The position numbers were made by a program, and so were the translations under genes. A DNA stretch of 64,000 nucleotides from Sphingomonas sp. PP-CE-1A-559 (GTDB lineage Bacteria > Pseudomonadota > Alphaproteobacteria > Sphingomonadales > Sphingomonadaceae). The DNA is taken from NCBI RefSeq assembly GCF_004340965.1, contig NZ_SLYA01000001.1:744001-808000 (forward strand). The letters are read 5' to 3'. A model generated the notes under the pieces. The model saw only the letters and a list, made by a program, of their open reading frames with translations, was not told where the DNA came from and did not search any database. Positions within the stretch are counted from its first letter, which is position 1. Each line of letters begins with the position of its first letter. Shown piece after piece: positions 62,236-64,000 of this stretch.

Positions 62236-64000
62236 ATGAACCGACGTGAGCTTCTTGTTGGCACGGCGGGCGCCGGTGCTTCTCTGGTCGTGGGGCCGAT
62301 CGAGGCTGGGTTTGCGGCCAGCGTCAAGGCGCAGGGCAGTGCCGGCGCGCTGCCCATGCCGCAGCCGTCGCGAACCCTGCCGTCGCGCGCGCTGGTGCAG
62401 GACCCGTCGCGAACGCTGATCGAGCGCGGGTGGCTGTTCCACGAGGGCGACGTGATCGCACCGCCGCCCGAAGGTCACAATGCGACGTATCTGAGCGTGA
62501 AGGCCGGCAACGCACTCGGCGCCGCGGCGATGGCGTATGACGATTCCGACTGGCAGTCGGTTCGGTTGCCGCATGACTGGGCCTCCGCGCAGCCGTTCGT
62601 GAAGACCGCAAGCGTGTCGCAGGGCTTTCGCGCGCGGGGGATCGGTTGGTACCGACGGACGCTGCGGCTCGATCCGGCGGACCGCGGCAAGACGATCGGG
62701 CTGCAGTTCGACGGGATCGCGACTAATGCGACGGTCTGGGTCAATGGCAGCGTCGTCGCACACAACTGGTCGGCGTATAACAGCGTCGAGATCGACCTGA
62801 CGCCGTTCGCGCGGTTCGGCGACGACCTCAACGTCATCGCGGTGCGCGTCGATGCGCAGGCGATGGAGGGCTGGTGGTACGAAGGCGCGGGGATCTATCG
62901 CCATGCGTGGCTGATCCGCCGTGCGCCGGTGGCGATCGTGACGGACGGCGTGCACTGCGATCCGAGGCGCGCCGTGAATGGCGCGTGGAGCGTGCCGGTC
63001 GAAGTGAAGCTCGGCAGCATCGATCGCGCGTCGGTCGGCGTGACGGTGGATGTCGCGCTGGTGGATCCCGACGGCAAGCGCGTGGCGGGCGCGCAGGCGA
63101 CCGCGACGGTCCTGCCGCTCGAGCGCGCGACCGCGATGGTCACGCTGACCGTGCCTGCGCCGCGCATTTGGTCGATCGAGACGCCGACGCTCTATACCGT
63201 CGTGACGCACGTCCTGCGCGACGGCGCGATCGTCGACGAGCGGCGTATCCCGGTCGGCTTCCGCACGATCCGGTTCGATGCGGACCGCGGCTTCCTGCTC
63301 AACGACAAATCGGTAAAGCTGAAGGGCGTATGCCTGCATCAGGATCACGCCGGCGTCGGCACTGCGATCCCCGATGCGCTGCTGCGCTGGCGGCTGGAGC
63401 GGCTGAAGGCGATGGGCTGCAACGCCATCCGCTGTTCGCACAACGCGCCGGCCGCCGAACTGCTCGACCTGTGCGACGCGATGGGCTTCGTCGTGATGGA
63501 CGAGAACCGCCAGTTCAATCCCGCGCCCGATTACATGGCGCAGCTCGAATGGATGGTCCGCCGCGATCGCAACCACCCGAGCGTGATCCTGTGGTCGGTG
63601 TTCAACGAGGAACCGATGCAGGGTACCGAGGCGGGTGTCGAGATGCTGCGGCGGATGGCGCACGCGGCGCATGCGCTCGACGACAGCCGGCCGGTGACGG
63701 GCGCGATGAACGGCGCGTTCTTCGATCCGATCAACGTGTCGAGCATTTTCGACGTCGTCGGCTTCAATTATTACCAGGGCGACTACGACCGGTTCCACCA
63801 GCTCAACCCGACCAAGCCGATGACGAGTTCGGAGGATACCAGCGCCTATGAAACGCGCGGTGCCTTCGCGAGTGATCCGGCCGCGCATGTCCAGTCGTCC
63901 TACGACGTCGAGGCGGCGAGCTGGGGCGATACGCACCGCGCGACGTGGAAGAAGATCGCCGATCGCCCGTTCGTCGCGGGTGGGTTCGTGTGGACCGGGT
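62236..64000 (+). CDS. GH2 glycosidase, probable beta-galactosidase, 3' end outside window
   Basis: The frame is open from ATG 62236 to the right edge (588 codons) without stop, so the gene is incomplete. A Tat-type signal (NRRELLVGTAGAGASLVVG) precedes the GH2 jelly roll (SQGFRARGIGWYRRTLRLDP, WYEGAGIYRHAWLIRRAPVA), the immunoglobulin-like domain and the barrel (LKGVCLHQDHAGVGTAIPDA, CNAIRCSHNAPA). The acid/base Glu is in ILWSVFNEEPMQG near 455; the nucleophile lies beyond or near the edge. The GAGIYR motif is that of beta-galactosidase/glucuronidase GH2 groups. It could trim terminal galactose. Its sequence differs from the GH2 beta-mannosidase. Confidence 0.85.
   Translation, partial: MNRRELLVGTAGAGASLVVGPIEAGFAASVKAQGSAGALPMPQPSRTLPSRALVQDPSRTLIERGWLFHEGDVIAPPPEGHNATYLSVKAGNALGAAAMAYDDSDWQSVRLPHDWASAQPFVKTASVSQGFRARGIGWYRRTLRLDPADRGKTIGLQFDGIATNATVWVNGSVVAHNWSAYNSVEIDLTPFARFGDDLNVIAVRVDAQAMEGWWYEGAGIYRHAWLIRRAPVAIVTDGVHCDPRRAVNGAWSVPVEVKLGSIDRASVGVTVDVALVDPDGKRVAGAQATATVLPLERATAMVTLTVPAPRIWSIETPTLYTVVTHVLRDGAIVDERRIPVGFRTIRFDADRGFLLNDKSVKLKGVCLHQDHAGVGTAIPDALLRWRLERLKAMGCNAIRCSHNAPAAELLDLCDAMGFVVMDENRQFNPAPDYMAQLEWMVRRDRNHPSVILWSVFNEEPMQGTEAGVEMLRRMAHAAHALDDSRPVTGAMNGAFFDPINVSSIFDVVGFNYYQGDYDRFHQLNPTKPMTSSEDTSAYETRGAFASDPAAHVQSSYDVEAASWGDTHRATWKKIADRPFVAGGFVWTG

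Overview
The window looks like chromosome of a Sphingomonas-type alphaproteobacterium (Sphingomonadales). This rests on high GC, codon use rich in GCG/CGC/GAC, protein families typical of sphingomonads (DUF4170, tandem-domain TetR, DUF885 lipoprotein), and the gene orders ffh-rpsP-rimM, yqeY-dnaG-rpoD and eno-ftsB. No rRNA gene, complete tRNA, insertion sequence or CRISPR array was seen. Placement is by eye, without database searches.

Layout. 1-4.5 kb: the end of a secreted hypothetical protein, a frameshifted small gene, an MFS carrier, a STAS-like protein and a double TetR regulator. 4.6-9.95 kb: a catabolic cluster (ACAD11-type acyl-CoA dehydrogenase, Zn alcohol dehydrogenase, APH-type kinase, two SDR dehydrogenases), probably for hydroxylated or branched acyl-CoAs. 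10-21.3 kb: housekeeping genes (superoxide dismutase, YciB, FtsY, MtaB, a GGDEF/EAL protein, Ffh, RpsP, RimM, a thioredoxin-reductase-like flavoprotein on the opposite strand, TrmD, RplS). 21.3-24.1 kb: a repeat-rich stretch, RluE, then an AT-richer island with one orphan membrane protein beside a tRNA 3'-end-like motif. 24.2-35.4 kb: rpoD, dnaG, a DUF559 gene and yqeY on the minus strand, divergent from carA, a small orphan gene, carB, greA and a rhomboid protease. 35.8-37.8 kb: a membrane stress group resembling E. coli yqjD-yqjE-yqjK. 38-48 kb: enolase, FtsB, an alpha/beta hydrolase, a DUF885 lipoprotein, an MFS exporter, a prolyl oligopeptidase and small envelope proteins.

48.1-64 kb is the most notable region. 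Six exported glycosidases lie in one tightly coupled minus-strand operon, in transcription order GH20, GH2 beta-mannosidase, xylosidase-type GH3, GH125, GH92 and GH29. Each junction overlaps by 1-4 bases or is separated by 15. Divergent from it are a GntR/UTRA regulator and a GH2 beta-galactosidase that runs off the window. Together these activities match the sugars of a plant-type complex N-glycan (Gal, Fuc, GlcNAc, alpha-Man, core Xyl, beta-Man), so I infer an N-glycan trimming and scavenging locus. The releasing enzyme and the uptake system are not in the window.

At least seven families of long palindromic repeats (about 50-140 bp) fill many intergenic gaps. One family (E) also lies inside coding sequence: it forms a 40-codon in-frame insert in carA and the C-terminal tail of the DUF559 protein.
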